64,000 nt of DNA from Avena insularis. Lineage: Eukaryota; Streptophyta; Magnoliopsida; Poales; Poaceae. Both the position numbers and the translations under genes were made by a program. The notes beneath the pieces are model-generated. The model was given only the letters and a program-made list of their open reading frames with translations. It searched no databases and had not been told where the DNA came from. Every line of letters begins with the position of its first letter. Position 1 is the first letter of the stretch. Of this stretch, positions 12,682 to 23,890 are shown in pieces. Where the stretch lies: contig CM042685.1 of the NCBI GenBank assembly GCA_023614405.1, forward strand, positions 233,161,661 through 233,225,660, read 5' to 3'.

Positions 12682-14424
12682 GTGTTTCTCACATCTGACT
12701 TCACAGAGAAGGAGGTATGTGATGCAATTATGCAAATGGAAATAAAGAAAGCACCAGTTCTAGACGGTTTCCCAGCTGAGTTCTACCAATGGAGCATCAT
12801 AAAATGTGATTTGATGGCTATGTTTGAAAACTTTCACCAAGGGGAACTTACATTATTTCAGCTAAACTTTGGGACAATCATTTTACTACCAAAAAAGAAA
12901 ATGATATTCAGATTCAGCAGCATCGCCCCATATGTTTATTAAATGTGAGTTTCAATTTTTTCTACTAAAGTGGGCACCAACCGTATTACATCCATTTCCC
13001 ACAAAGTGATTCGACCAACTCAAACGGCGTTTATGCCATGGCGACATATTCTAGAAGGGGTTGTTGTTCTACATGAGACCATTCATGAACTTTATAGGAA
13101 GAAGATGGATGGTGTTCTTCTTAAGATAGATTTTGAAAAATCTTATGATAAGGTTAAATGGTCTTTTTTACAACAAGCGTTACGAATGAAAGGTTTTGAT
13201 CCGGTCTGCTGTCAATGTATAAACGATTTTGTGAGAAGAGGCGGTATGGGTATTCACGTTAATGATGATATTGGGCAATATTTTCAAACTAAGAAAGGTT
13301 TAAGACAAGGAGATCCGCTATCTCCTATTCTTTTTAACATCATCGCTGATATTTTGGCCATTTTAATTGCTAGAGCAAAGGAGGATGGCCAAGTAGAAGG
13401 ACTCATACCCCATCTAGTTGAGGGAGGAGTATCTATTCTACAATACGCCGATGATACAATAATTTTCATGGAACATGACTTGCAGAAAGCTCTAAACATG
13501 AAACTAATATTATGTATTTTTGAACAATTGTCGGGTCTCAAAATCAACTTTCATAAAAGTGAGATCTTTTGTTTCGGCAAAGCAAAAGAAATGGAAGGTG
13601 ATTATAAGAAACTGTTTGGTTGTGAGGCTAGATCTTTCCCATTTCGTTATTTGGGAATTCCAATTCACTTCAGAAAGTTAAGAAATGGTGAATGGAAACC
13701 TGTTGAAGATCATTCCAAAAATAAATTGGCATGTTGGTTAGGGAAATTATTATCATACAGAGATCGTCTGGTACTAATTAACTCAGTTCTAACAAGTTTG
13801 CCAATCTTTATGCTATCCTTCATGGAGATCCCAAAAGGGGTCCGCAAAAGATTGGACTTTTTAAGATCTCGTTTATTTTGGCAAAGTGATGAACATAAAA
13901 AGAAATACCGGCTAACCAAGTGGAACATCATATGCAGACCAAAGGACCAAGGTGGTCTGGGAGTCGAGGTATTAGATATTAAGAACAAATGTTTTCTCAA
14001 CAAGTGGTTATTTAAACTTTTGAATGAAGAGGGTGTATGGGAAGAGCTATTAAAAAATAAATATCTTCATTCTAAGACACTATCACAAGTGCAATCAAAA
14101 CCTGTAGATTCGGCCTTTTGGAAAGGCTTAATGCGTGTAAAAGAGGATTTCTTTGCTAGAGGATCTTTCATTGTAAAAAATGGTCAGAATACTAGATTTT
14201 GGGAAGACGCATGGCTAGGACATTCTCCTTTAGCTTCTCAATACCCATCTCTTTTTAACATTGTGCAACAAAAGGAAGTTTCAGTTTCACAAGTTATGTC
14301 TAACACTCCACTCAATATCACCTTCCGTAGATCTCTAATGGGAACTAAAGGATTAAGATGGCTTCATTTAGTAAACCGATTGATGGAGGTTAATTTAGCA
14401 TATGCAGAAGATCAGTTTAGATGA
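12682..14424 (+). pseudogene. LINE reverse transcriptase (RVT_1) remnant
   Basis: The encoded protein would copy LINE RNA into DNA at the nicked target. The 12682-12942 frame holds the region normally reading KAPG.DGFPAEF, here with Val in place of the Gly. After a break, the frame at 12970-14424 (484 codons) holds DFEKSYDKVKW, the GLRQGDPLSPILF motif and the catalytic QYADDT box (about 13440-13455). The LKINFHKSE and FPFRYLGIPI thumb motifs follow. The start codon at 12970 is only the first Met after a break, not a true start. Parts of the N-terminal endonuclease domain are absent. Confidence 0.85.
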
Positions 14425-14547
14425 TATCTAACTTTATCGGGAGCCTTCGCTGTTAAATCAATGTATTTAGACTTATTCAATGGACACACAAGGTTCCTAC
14501 GTAAGTACATTTGAAAAATCAAGGTACCACTAAAGATAAGAATTTTT

Positions 14548-15044
14548 ATGTGGTTCCTAAATCGTAAGGTTCTTCTCACAAAAGATAACCTTGCTAAAAG
14601 AAACTGGCAAGAAAATCAAAAATATTGTTTTTGTGACAAAAATGAAACTATACAACATTTATTTTTTAAATGTCCTTTTGCAAAAATAATTTGGCGCATT
14701 ATCAATATGGCCTTTAATTTAGCCCCCCAAAAAATATTAAGAATTTATTTGGGAACTGGCTATGTGGTGTAGATAAAATTGAGAAGATTCAAATACGAGT
14801 GAGTGTTTGTGATTTACTCTGGGCTATATGGTATATAAGGAATGACATTATTTTTAATAAGACACCGACTTCTTCTTTTATGCAGGTTATTCCATTAACT
14901 ATCCACTGGATCCGTATGTGGTCCTATCTTCAGTCAGAGGAGCGCAGACCGGCCATGGCTATTGGACGCACCCGTTTGAAAACGGTTGCACGGGATTTAT
15001 TCAACCGGTGTGGCTGGAGTTTTGATAATAGAATTCACTGTTGA
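14548..15044 (+). pseudogene. LINE zf-RVT C-terminal domain remnant
   Basis: The 14548-14772 frame shows the RVT-associated zinc-binding pattern (CFCDKNETIQHLFFKCPFAK, with an IW residue pair soon after). The adjacent 14799-15044 frame continues with the LLWAIWYIRND motif typical of plant LINE C-termini. The two pieces are one original frame separated by an indel near 14772. It is non-functional. Confidence 0.75.
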
Positions 15045-15213
15045 TGCATCAGATGTTATTCCTACTAGATCTTTTTAGATGGCTCATTTATGTTGCAACT
15101 CTTTGTGATTCATGGGAGGGTTTGTAGACTGCTGTAATAAACTGAATAATTTAATAAAGACTATATGCATCGGTCGAGCAGAGGCCGGGGCCATACCCCT
15201 TTTCGAAAAAAAA

Positions 15214-15291
15214 GTAAACCTTTTATTTCCCCCACTTTTGTGTGAGTATGCCAGGGTTCATTCAACTTAGTATAACTAACAACAGATTGTG
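15214..15291 (-). pseudogene. U0: remnant of SDR intron 4 region, leftmost array copy
   Basis: The sequence aaaccttttatttcccccacttttgtg...cttagtataactaacaacagattgtgct aligns with 23697-23775 (U1) and 36990-37075 (U4). It aligns more distantly with intron 4 of the intact SDR gene (about 39245-39310). It is cut on the left by the LINE and on the right by a GC-rich insertion. Confidence 0.65.
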
Positions 15292-15781
15292 CTGCCACTG
15301 TGCCCTCTAGGACGCGTTTTTTGAGCCGGATGGGGTTACGCCGGAAGAATTTTGGCTCTTGGGGCCAGATTTTCCACAACCATGCGCCCCACGATGATGC
15401 CACCATGAGATCAGAACATGCTCTGCCACGACAACGATGGACGTGCGGTCCAGAACATGCTTGTGCAGATGCGATCGTGGCACTAACGGTGGCTCTGGTG
15501 CTTCGTCAAGAGATGGTCGTCATGCTCGTGCAGACTTGTGCAGACACGGGTGTCCGGCAGGACCGATACGGGATGCGGCAGGGTATAGATGGAGAGGTCG
15601 AGGAGTTACTCGAGGTCGATGCAGGGCCACAACGCGAGGAGCAGAGGCACGACCGGAGCTACCAATGCTATTATCTGTATCCACGGTGCCAACATGCGGG
15701 CGTGCCCCTTCTATGTCTCTGGAACGAGCGTGTTGTGCGGCGACACGAGGGGAGACGGCGAGCAGACGGTTGGTGGGCATG

Positions 15782-16056
15782 TCTTATGACCCGTCGCCAG
15801 CGGTATGATTGCCGCGGCCAAGGATTCCGACGAGGAGAAGAGAGGTGTGGGATCAGAATGAGAAGATGGCTTGGAGAGGAAGAAGATGAGGACGGGATAG
15901 TTCATTTATTATTCGACATGGTTTCTTACAACGCACACCCGACTGTTATATCGACAGTCTCACAACCACAACTCAACACAAGCCCAACAGCGGCCCACGG
16001 TCTATTTCAGCCCACCCTATGTCACCACTGCAGGTGCATGACTCGTAACTGTAACA
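15782..16056 (-). repeat. 3' LTR of the Reina-like element
   Basis: 275 bp. Its first bases read TCTTATGACC where the partner has TGTTATGACC. It ends GTAACTGTAACA. The adjoining internal sequence, read on the minus strand, is CTTCAGGGGGAGGTGG, a polypurine tract. Confidence 0.85.
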
Positions 16057-16130
16057 CCACCTCCCCCTGAAGAGCTATCCTGTCCCCAGGCTAGTGCATG
16101 TGGAAATCGAACCTTCAGCACATCATAGTC

Positions 16131-17063
16131 CTACCACGTGGCTGCACTCGCCGGCAACGACGCCCATTTGACTTTAACTTGCACATACGCTGCATTTCCT
16201 TTCTTGTAGAGACGTTTGTCCAAAATCTCCTCCAGTAACACCACCTGCACAACCAATTGTGCTTGAACAGGCAAATCAATAGACACTGCATTGAAATTGG
16301 GTTTGACAGGTTTCAATTGAGAGACATGAAAAACTGGGTGAATCTGACTAGTCGCAGGCAGTTCCAGCTTGTATGCAACAGATCCTATCCTGGACAGAAT
16401 CTTGTAGGGTCCATAAAACTTGTATGACAACTTTGGAAAATCTCTTCTGACCACAGAATGCTGAACATAAGGCTGGAGTTTCAGGAACACAGAATCCCCC
16501 ACTTGGAATTCCCGAGGAGATATGTTCTTGTCAGCATAATGTTTCATCCTCAGTTGAGCTTTCTCTAACTGATATTGCAACATCTCAGAAGCAGATTGTC
16601 GCTCAGCCAGAAAGTCTTTTACTTTAGTGTTTGTCGTGCTATGTAAATCTGGTAACATTCCATAATGTGGATCCTCCTTGTAGAGTTTTTTGAAAGGTGA
16701 ACAACCAATAGCAGAATGATGGGAAGTATTGTACCAAAATTCTGCTAAAGGTAACCAGTTGAACCATTTCTTGGGTTGTTCATTAGCAGCACATCTCAAG
16801 TACATCACCAATGACTGATTAACCCTTTCTATCCTCCCATCACTTTGAGGATGGTAGCCACTGCTCATTTGGAGTTTAGTGTCAAACATGGCAAACAATT
16901 CCTTCCAGAAGTTGCTTGTAAAAACTCTGTCTCTATCAGATACAATTGACACAGGCATGCTATTAAGTTTGACCACATTGTTAAACACAGCTTTGGCCAC
17001 AGTATGAGCAGAGTATGGATGCTTGAGAGGAATAAAGTGCGCATATTTAGTAAACATGTCCAC
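16131..17063 (-). pseudogene. Reina-like integrase core with chromodomain-like tail
   Basis: The DDE core shows the first Asp in DMFTKYAHFIPL, the second in IVSDRDRVFTS and the catalytic Glu in DGRIERVNQ. The GPY/F-type module follows (FYGPYKILSRIGSVAYKLELP) with HPVFHVSQLKPV. The tail EEILDKRLYKKGNAAYVQV...KWASLPASAATW is chromodomain-like and would steer integration to heterochromatin. It stops at 16131 where the next codon would be Glu in relatives, and sense sequence continues after the stop. One G-to-T change would explain the truncation. The zinc-binding HHCC region lies upstream (about 17070-17390), broken. Confidence 0.85.
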
Positions 17064-17395
17064 AATTACCAGAATAACATCATACCCAGATGATTTAGGT
17101 AATCATTCAATGAAATCCAAGGAGATTTCTTGCCATGCTCCTTTTGGAATCTGGAGTGGTTGGAGCAACCCAGGAGTTTTGCAGTGTTCATGTTTTGCTT
17201 GTTGACACACAGTGCACCGTTGAACAAATTATTGTACTGCTGATTTAAGACCAGACCAAGCAAACAACTTGTTAATTCTGTGATAAGTGGCCTGAATGCC
17301 AGAATGACCTCAAATAGCACTAGCATAGAATGCCTGAATCAACTTGGTTTGAAGCCCCACATTAGCACCAATCCACACTTTCCCATGATGCCTGA

Positions 17396-17743
17396 TCAGT
17401 CCCTGCTGCAACTCATACCATCATCATTTCTGCCCACTACAGCCAACTCCTCTAACAATAGCTGAGCTTTACTGTCTACAACATAAGAGTTCAGGACATC
17501 TTGTATCCAAACTAGCACTCTAGCAGAGACAACATAGAGGGAAAACACATGTCCCACTCTAGACAGGACATCTGCCACCTTGTTCTCATGACCCTTCTTA
17601 TATTGACAGGTGAAATTGATCCCTACCAACCTGGTCATTGCTTTCTTCTGAAGATCTGTATGTAACACTTGATCCTCTAAATGACAGAGACTCTGATGGT
17701 CAGTTTTGATCACAAATGGTCCCCTGAAAAATACGGTCTCCAT
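17396..17743 (-). pseudogene. Reina-like RNase H remnant
   Basis: The frame holds FVIKTDHQSLCHLEDQVLHT and FTCQYKKGHENKVADVLSRV, the C-terminal half of the Ty3/Gypsy RNase H. The upstream part (about 17744-17900) is in a different frame with stops. Confidence 0.8.
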
Positions 17744-17903
17744 CTGTCTACTGCCATCATAATTGCTAGAAATTCGTTTTCATAGATTAATAACTTCTTG
17801 TTGTTCACAATCGAGGCTTTTCTGTAATAGGCTATGGGTGACCTCCCTGCATCAGAACAGCACCAATGCTCGTGTCACATGCATCAGTCTCAATCCAAAA
17901 GGG

Positions 17904-18800
17904 TTAAGAAAAATCTGGCATAGCAAGAACAGGTGTGACACTCATAGAATGTTTCAGTGTATCAAAAGCAGCTTGAGCTGAAGGAGACCACTCAAACTTC
18001 TGTTTCTGCAAGAGAATAGTTAATGGTTTGGCAATGATGCCATAACTCTTGACAAACTTCCTGTAGTAGCCTGTCAGACCCAAGAACCCCCTGAGCTCTG
18101 TAGCAGTAGATGGCACTGGACAAGCCAACATTACCTTAGCATTTTCTGGATCAGTGTCCACACCTTGGTCAGAAATGATATGCCACAGATATTCCAACTA
18201 TGCTTGAGCAAAAGAACACTTGCTTTTCTTGGCATATATTTGATTTTTAACTAGCACTTGGAAAACCAGCGGTAGATGTTGCACATGTTCCTCTACAGAT
18301 TTACTATAGACCAAGATGTCATCCATGAAGACCAGAACAAACTTCCTGATGAATGGGGCAAAAATTGAGTTCATCACACATTGGAATGTTGCTGGTGCAT
18401 TGGTAAGTCCAAAAGGCATAACTCTGAATTGGTACTGTCCATTGTGAGTTTTGAGTGCTTTCTTCAGTTCATTAGAGGGAATCATCCTGATCTGATGATA
18501 ACCAGCCCTTAGATCCAGCTTAGAGAAAATTGTAGTGCCAGCCAACTCATCCAATAAATCATCCACTATAGGTATAGGAAATTATATTTTGATGGTGATA
18601 GCATTAAGTCTCATGTAGTCTATACAAAATCTCCAGGTTCCATCCCTCTTTTTGACCAACAAAATAGGGGAAGCATAAGGACTCACACTAGGAATAACTA
18701 TACAAAAATGCAACATTTCCTTCACCTGCCTCTCAATCTCATCCTTCTGCAATGTTGAGCATCTATAAGGCCTACAATTTGTTGGTTGAGATCCAGGAAT
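17904..18800 (-). pseudogene. Reina-like reverse transcriptase
   Basis: The 18566-18198 frame holds [27 protein letters not shown] and the catalytic FMDD box ([14 protein letters not shown]). The next frame, 18197-17904, holds [17 protein letters not shown] and the start of the RNase H connection. A nonsense codon separates the two at about 18198. Sense RT sequence with stops continues upstream to about 18800. Confidence 0.85.
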
Positions 18801-19059
18801 GAGATTGATAGCATGATCAAACTATCCGTGTGGAGGCAGTCCTTTTGCCTCCTGGAACACAGCAACACACTGATCCAACAAGGATTGCTGCAGGTACAAG
18901 AACAATTGCTTGTACCTTGTTGTCCACCATAGACAACTCTGTCATGGCCCAGACATCATTCCCCTTCAAACTTTTAGCCAGTTTCTCTATGGTGACAGCC
19001 AGAATTTCCTGCCCAGCCATAGTTGTGATGCCCTCCAGCCTGATGAGTTCATTGTTATA

Positions 19060-19632
19060 CTAAAACTCTATCCACTTATGTTCCCAGTTATAGTTTATCA
19101 GTCCCCATTTTGCCAGCCAATCCATTCCCAGGATGCCATCATATCCTCCAAGAGAGATGACTTTCATGTCATGAGAACAGGTGTGGCCCTGTAACCACCA
19201 TTGCATCTGACGAACAACAACATCACAGAACAAGAAATCTCCACTGGCTACTTTTACTTTGATTGTTGGAACTGGTGTAGTCTGACAGTGCAACTTGGCC
19301 ACTAATGATTGGTCCACAAAACTATGAGAGCTACCTGAGTCCAGTAACAGGAGCATAACTTGATCTCCGATGAGAGCTTTGAACTGGATAGTACCAGGTT
19401 TAGTGGCACCAGACACATCATTTAGGGAGACATGACAGTCCTCCCCATGGTTCTCTCCATGAGCCACTAGAGTGTCCAACATTTCATCAGACAGAATCTC
19501 ATTTGCTTCCAATGCTTTAATCTGAGCAGCTACTGGCAAATTGCACTGATGACCTAGGGCATATTTTTTCCCACATTTATAACATAAACCATTAGCTCTT
19601 TTGTACTCTTTCAACTGCTTGGCCTTCCACAA
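19060..19632 (-). pseudogene. Reina-like zinc knuckle and aspartic protease
   Basis: The frame contains a CCHC zinc knuckle (CYKCGKKYALGHQC, about residues 17-30). An aspartic protease active site follows (LLLDSGSSHSFVDQSL, about residues 94-110), and then the DGILGMDWL segment. The zinc knuckle belongs to gag nucleocapsid. The protease would cleave the polyprotein. The piece is intact locally but isolated by breaks on both sides. Confidence 0.8.
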
Positions 19633-19639
19633 ATCCCCT

Positions 19640-20716
19640 TTCTCAAACTTACTGTAAGCACCACCAGTAGAAGTATTGTCTTCCTTCTGAAAATTGTTCC
19701 CAGTTCTCTTAGGAAAGTGCTTGGTAGCTCATGATTGACTCCTTTCCAGGACAGCTTCATGTATCATGGCAAAAGAAGCTGCCTCTGCCATAGTATTAGG
19801 TAACTGAACTTCCACAGCTGCTCAGAGTTCCTCCTTCAAGCCGAGGATAAACCGTTGCACAAGCATCAGACCTCCCATGTTTAGATCATATAGCCTCACT
19901 TGATACACCAACTTGTCAAACTGCTTCTTGTGCTCTTCTATTGAACCAGTTTGCTTCAGAGTCAGGAGTTCCCTGATCTTGTCGCGCTAGGCATTGCCCT
20001 CAAATTCCTGCACGACATCCACTGAGAATGTGGACCAATTGTGCCAAGGATTCTCCAATTTGTATGCCTGATACCAGTGAGCTGCACTCTCCCGCATATA
20101 CATGGTAGCTACTGACACCTTGAATCCTTATTCTATATTGTATAATAAATCCAAATTCGAACATCAGTGCCATCGAATTTTGGGAAGTCCATCTTAGGCA
20201 TCCAGCTACGTCTGTTGTCCTCTCGGTCCCCATGACTAGATCCTGCTCCACCTATCTCTTCATAGACAGGGGTAGGTGTTGGTGGTGGTAATGTTACCTT
20301 AGGGACAACATTGCTTGTGGACGGAAGTGGTGGTCGGTACTCCACGCGGCGCTGCTCCGGATGCAACCCGAGAATTGTCGTCATGTCTCGATCTGGAATC
20401 GACCGTGGAGGAACAACTCGTCCCCGCAGCACGTTGCTTGCGCGATTCTGCTCCGCTTGGACCTTGCCGAGCGTCTCCATGGAGAGATTCACCTTAACTT
20501 GCATCTGCTTGAGAGACTCCGCTTGCTTGTTCATCTTGACCTCGATCTCGTCAGATGAGTCTGAACCTTTTCCAACATGCCAAACTTGGCATCCAGCGCA
20601 TCGAACCTCGCCAACATCGCCGCCTGAAACGCCTCCATGGTGGCGAGCACAAAGCGGGTCTGCGCGAACGGGGTGGAAACCTTGGGAGCCGTTGCAGCTT
20701 CCTCTAAACCACCCAC
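19640..20716 (-). pseudogene. Reina-like gag
   Basis: The capsid-type gag precursor starts at 20716, or at the internal Met at 20638 (MEAFQAAMLARFDALDAKF). A frameshift near 20535 and another near 20140 split it. Downstream sense sequence at about 20100-19640 still reads as gag (ESAAHWYQAYKLENPW and ARREL-like blocks) but holds several in-frame stops, for example near 19989 and 19819. It would package the element RNA; this copy cannot. Confidence 0.7.
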
Positions 20717-20834
20717 ACGCTAATCTCAGATTTACAGCGAGTTCTTGGGGAAACTCACAACCGATTGGTTGATGTTACTGGGACGGCATCGAGATCGAAA
20801 GCGCGCGTGAATCGGCTTGTCTCTGATTCCACAG

Positions 20835-21109
20835 TGTTATGACCCGTCGCCAGCGGTATGATTGCCGCGGCTAGGGATTCCGGTGAGTATAAGAGAGGTG
20901 GGGGATCAGAACGAGAAGCTGGCTTGGAGAGGAAGAATATGAGGACGGGATAGTTCATTTATTATTCGACATGGTTTCTCACAACACACACCCGACTGTT
21001 ATATCGACAGTCTCACATCCACAACTCAAAACAATCCCAACAGCGGCCCACAGTCTATTTCAGCCCACCCTACGGCACCACTACAGGTGCAGGACTCGTA
21101 ACTGTAACA
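20835..21109 (-). repeat. 5' LTR and adjacent PBS of the Reina-like element
   Basis: 275 bp, TGTTATGACC...CTGTAACA, with TGTTA/TAACA inverted ends. Next to it, at 20820-20831 on the minus strand, TGGAATCAGAGA matches the initiator-Met tRNA primer site (TGGTATCAGAGC) at 10 of 12 bases. Confidence 0.85.
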
Positions 21110-21520
21110 GCACGACGGCGTGTTAGGCGCACACGGTTGGTGGGTGTGGGAGAGACGAAAGATGGGCGTGGGAGAGGGAAGAGAGGGGGCAGGGGGAGAG
21201 AGAGGGTCGGTAGTGGCTGATAGTGGGCCTCTTTTGCATGCAAAATAGTGTTGTCTCCCCCGTCGTGCCTAGGGAGCTGGGTTTCAGTTGGTTCGCCGGA
21301 TGAATATTCGGTGTTTTCCGGCAGAGAACGATCTCCTATGGGAGCGACTAGGACGAATTTGTCATCCAGCGCTAGAAATGGTTTCCCTGGAGGCCTGGTT
21401 GATTGGAGATGCTCTAATTGGAGCGAGACACCGGGACCTTGTGTCCTGTGCATCAACCATGTGAACATTCAAGAAGCCTTGATCGTGTATTGCCCCACCA
21501 AATGTTGTTCAATGCGCTGA

Positions 21521-21545
21521 GCATATATAGAGCACATCACACTGG
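21521..21545 (+). promoter_or_regulatory. Conserved TATA block, U1
   Basis: gcatatatagagcacatcacac. The same block occurs once in U2-U5 at equivalent positions. TATATA followed by a purine fits a plant core promoter reading plus; activity is not shown. Confidence 0.5.
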
Positions 21546-23045
21546 TGACGGATTGATGTGCTCACACAAATACCAGCATTCGCCTCTCTCACATGTTCTC
21601 CTTTTGTTTTTTATTTTTCTTGATCAGAACCGTAGCAGCAAGCTTTCCTTCGCCTTGTTTTTCACGTTCTCTGACCAAAACGACTAGCCATAAGAGGGTG
21701 TCACCAGGTCCATGCTAGGGCGAGGCTAACCGAGGCCTCAACGTTAGTGCACCCCCAACTAGCGGGGGGATCTGCCGACCTGCATGTTGGCATGGGAGGC
21801 ATCCGAAATGTGTTGAACTGCCGACTTGCAGTCTAAGGTGCCACTCCAGAGATACGGTGTGGTGACGGTGGTGTCGTGGGCGCTCCAAACACGAACGGTC
21901 ACGCGGGCTCTTTGGACCGCTTTCATGCCTTCGGTAATATAGACTTTGCTGGTTTACTCGGGCCAGAGGGTAAACGTTCCGACCGCTTAAACCGGAGTGT
22001 TGTCGAGGGTCTCAAGTTTCTGCAATGTACATATCATCCCAAACATTCGGACTTGTAAAAAATTAGCTTAAATGAATTGCATCCGTCCATCACAATATAG
22101 AACCTTGGTCATGTGGTAGCATGCATGTAACAGACGATCGGGAAACATGACACTCTTTTAACTCATTCCCCTAACTTTTTAGTTCACCTCTGTAAACAAT
22201 GTCTCATGTGGTGCCTTAATCAAAGGGAAATTTCTAACCCAAACGGTTTGTTCCAAGTTGTTCGAGCATGCAGATAGAATTGTTCCACACATCAAATACA
22301 ATGTTATCCTCATGCGTAAATGGATGAAGTTATGGTGAACACATGTTTGTCTGACTTCAGCGTGCGGCGTTCATTGAAGAAATTATTCGCATAAGAATGA
22401 TCATATCATGATTTTTCACATGGAAGCCTAGCGGCAAGGACATTGATTTTTCTTTACTCACCAGGGTCCAATCTTGGCATTTCGTAGTTCTTTATATCTC
22501 ACTTAAATTTCATAGGAGGTGTGCTTCGGTCCCCCCTTCCTAAACTTAAGCTCCATTGGCCATTTTATTTTTTTGACAGGCCACGTATATCTTCGTATAT
22601 GTGTACTCGGTCAAACTGGATATAATCCATGTTTCGGCCGACTGATCCCATCTCCCATTATCGCGATTTACGTCTTTGCATGTCATATTTTTAATTGTTG
22701 TTGTTGTTGTTGTTGTATAACTTTCGATTTTCGTCTTCCGCAGACACATGAGTATACGTGTACGGTGAGTATACGTCTAAAAGGACCATACGGACTTCAG
22801 GTGGGTTCGTACGGTTCTCTAAACAATCGGTATTGAGTTTTTGTTTGTCAAAGTTTGAAAAAAGGGACCAAAGCATAATTGATTCCATAGGGATTTTTAT
22901 CAATAGCACCTTTTTGTGCTCGTTTATAACTATATCCAGGAAAAGAAACAAAGTCGTGCTAAAACACTTCGTCTGTTTCACAACTGAGAGTGCATTCTAT
23001 TAGTAACGTACGAAACAATTATTTAAATTCCTTCAAACTAGCACA

Positions 23046-23775
23046 TCAAGAAGACACTATCTTCAAGCTGAATTTCCACAGCTTTTCAGCCATTTTTGCA
23101 TCTATAGTTTGCGAGGTGTCCTCAAAAGCATGCCGCAAAGTTTTCTAAATTTGAATGCATCTGTACACTAAAATGCATTCAGATGCATTCAAATTAGGCA
23201 AATCCAAGACCCTTTTCAGAACATAGGGAGTATCAGTTATCCCCTGGACTTGAGGGTGCATCGCCACATAACACATTGTTGCAGAACCCTGAACAAACAT
23301 GTCACAATGTTTCCTAAAGCCATAGGGATGCATATTTTTTGCGCAAACAAGCAAAAACAACAGTAAAACTTGAAACCGGGAGATTTCCATTAGCTGCTCA
23401 ACGCTTCTGCATATGTGTTCATCAGAGCTCACTTGTAGCAACACAAAGGAACTGTTTATATTGTTACAACTGGAGCTATCTGTCCAATTTTAGATCCACG
23501 TACGGCTACTTGTAAATTAATTCTCCCTTTGATCGGTAATAAGTGTTGCTGATTTAGTACAACTTTATGCTAAATAAATGACAATTATTATGGATTAGAG
23601 GTAGTATTATATGTGTTCAAGATTCTCAGACCCCAAGACCGCTTGGACTGGCCATAAAAAGCAATGAAGTTGTTGGAGATGTAAAGTTTAGAAGACAACA
23701 AACCTTTTAATTCCCCCACATTTCTACAAGCTTGAGGGGTTCTTTCAACTTAGTATAACTGACAAAAAATTCCGT
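23046..23775 (-). pseudogene. SDR pseudogene fragment in U1 (exons 8, 7, 5 remnants)
   Basis: The exon 8 remnant at 23046-23288 still reads QGSATMCYVAMHPQVQGI but is split by a MITE. The exon 7 remnant at 23394-23427 has an internal deletion and lacks the GT donor (CT instead). A deletion fuses intron 6 (tcagaccccaagaccg) directly to exon 5 at about 23642, removing exon 6. An exon 5 remnant (23642-23677) and intron 4 sequence follow. No exons 1-3 are present. It cannot make an SDR enzyme. Confidence 0.8.
23135..23234. mobile_element. Stowaway-like MITE fragment inside SDR exon 8 of U1
   Basis: It contains a 16-bp perfect inverted repeat (aatttgaatgcatctg / cagatgcattcaaatt) around cattcaaatt-type core sequence and ends catagggagta. 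It interrupts an otherwise colinear exon. Confidence 0.6.
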
Positions 23776-23867
23776 AGTACTTTTTGTCATGCACATTGCT
23801 TGATATGAACATTGAAGAACCCTTGATGGTGGTGTACTGCTCCACCAACTGTCATTCAGTTAAGATA

Positions 23868-23890
23868 TGCATATATAGAGGACATCACAC
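23868..23890 (+). promoter_or_regulatory. Conserved TATA block, U2
   Basis: tgcatatatagaggacatcacac, colinear with the U1, U4 and U5 copies and with one changed base after the TATA. Confidence 0.5.

Larger units (their letters stand above)
12401..15213 (+). mobile_element. L1-type LINE, 5' part missing, degenerate
   Basis: It carries reverse transcriptase and zf-RVT coding remnants in order and ends at 15206-15213 with an A tail after a typical Triticeae LINE 3' end (gcatcggtcgagcagaggccggggcc). Coding sequence is already present at 12410, immediately after the LTR terminus at 12400. The LTR therefore most likely cut the LINE, rather than the LINE starting here. Frameshifts and stops interrupt the frame before 12682, near 12943-12970, near 14424 and near 14772. 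Confidence 0.85.
15782..21109 (-). mobile_element. Gypsy chromovirus, Reina-like, complete ends, coding broken
   Basis: Two 275-bp LTRs (15782-16056 and 20835-21109) are flanked by the TSD gcatg (15777-15781) / gcacg (21110-21114), which differs by one C/T at a CpG. Internal order on the minus strand is gag, zinc knuckle, protease, reverse transcriptase, RNase H, integrase and a chromodomain-like tail. Total length is 5328 bp. Short LTRs, small size and a chromodomain fit the Reina clade. Stops and frameshifts in gag, RT and RH make it non-autonomous. Confidence 0.88.
15292..21439. mobile_element. Unclassified GC-rich insertion (about 0.8 kb) hosting the Reina-like element
   Basis: Sequence at 15292-15776 and 21115-21439 is absent from the sibling array units, so it was inserted between U0 and U1. 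I could not find convincing terminal inverted repeats or a TSD. The right edge contains gagatgctctaattggagcg, resembling common DNA-transposon ends in grasses. The ORFs at 15300-16070 and on both strands near 15437-15905 overlap each other and are not credible genes. Confidence 0.4.
21440..23808. repeat. Array unit U1 (promoter-like block plus SDR 3' remnants)
   Basis: It starts at the cattcaagaagccttgatcg block (21466) that opens every unit. It has the TATA block, a region coding-like in one frame (HAF...FAG...LN.SVVEGLKFL, about 21880-22040), spacer, and then minus-strand SDR exon remnants. This copy keeps extra sequence (about 21690-21830) missing from U2, U4 and U5, so it may be closest to the ancestral form of the non-SDR part. 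A foreign-looking stretch lies at about 22545-22860 and includes a (GTT)8 run near 22694. Confidence 0.7.

Noticed and set aside
15300..16070. 256-codon plus-strand ORF
   Set aside because: It crosses the boundary of the Reina-like LTR at 15782 and has no recognisable motif.
22694..22717. (GTT)n run as a short CRISPR-like repeat
   Set aside because: Simple trinucleotide repeat; no spacers, and the sequence is eukaryotic.
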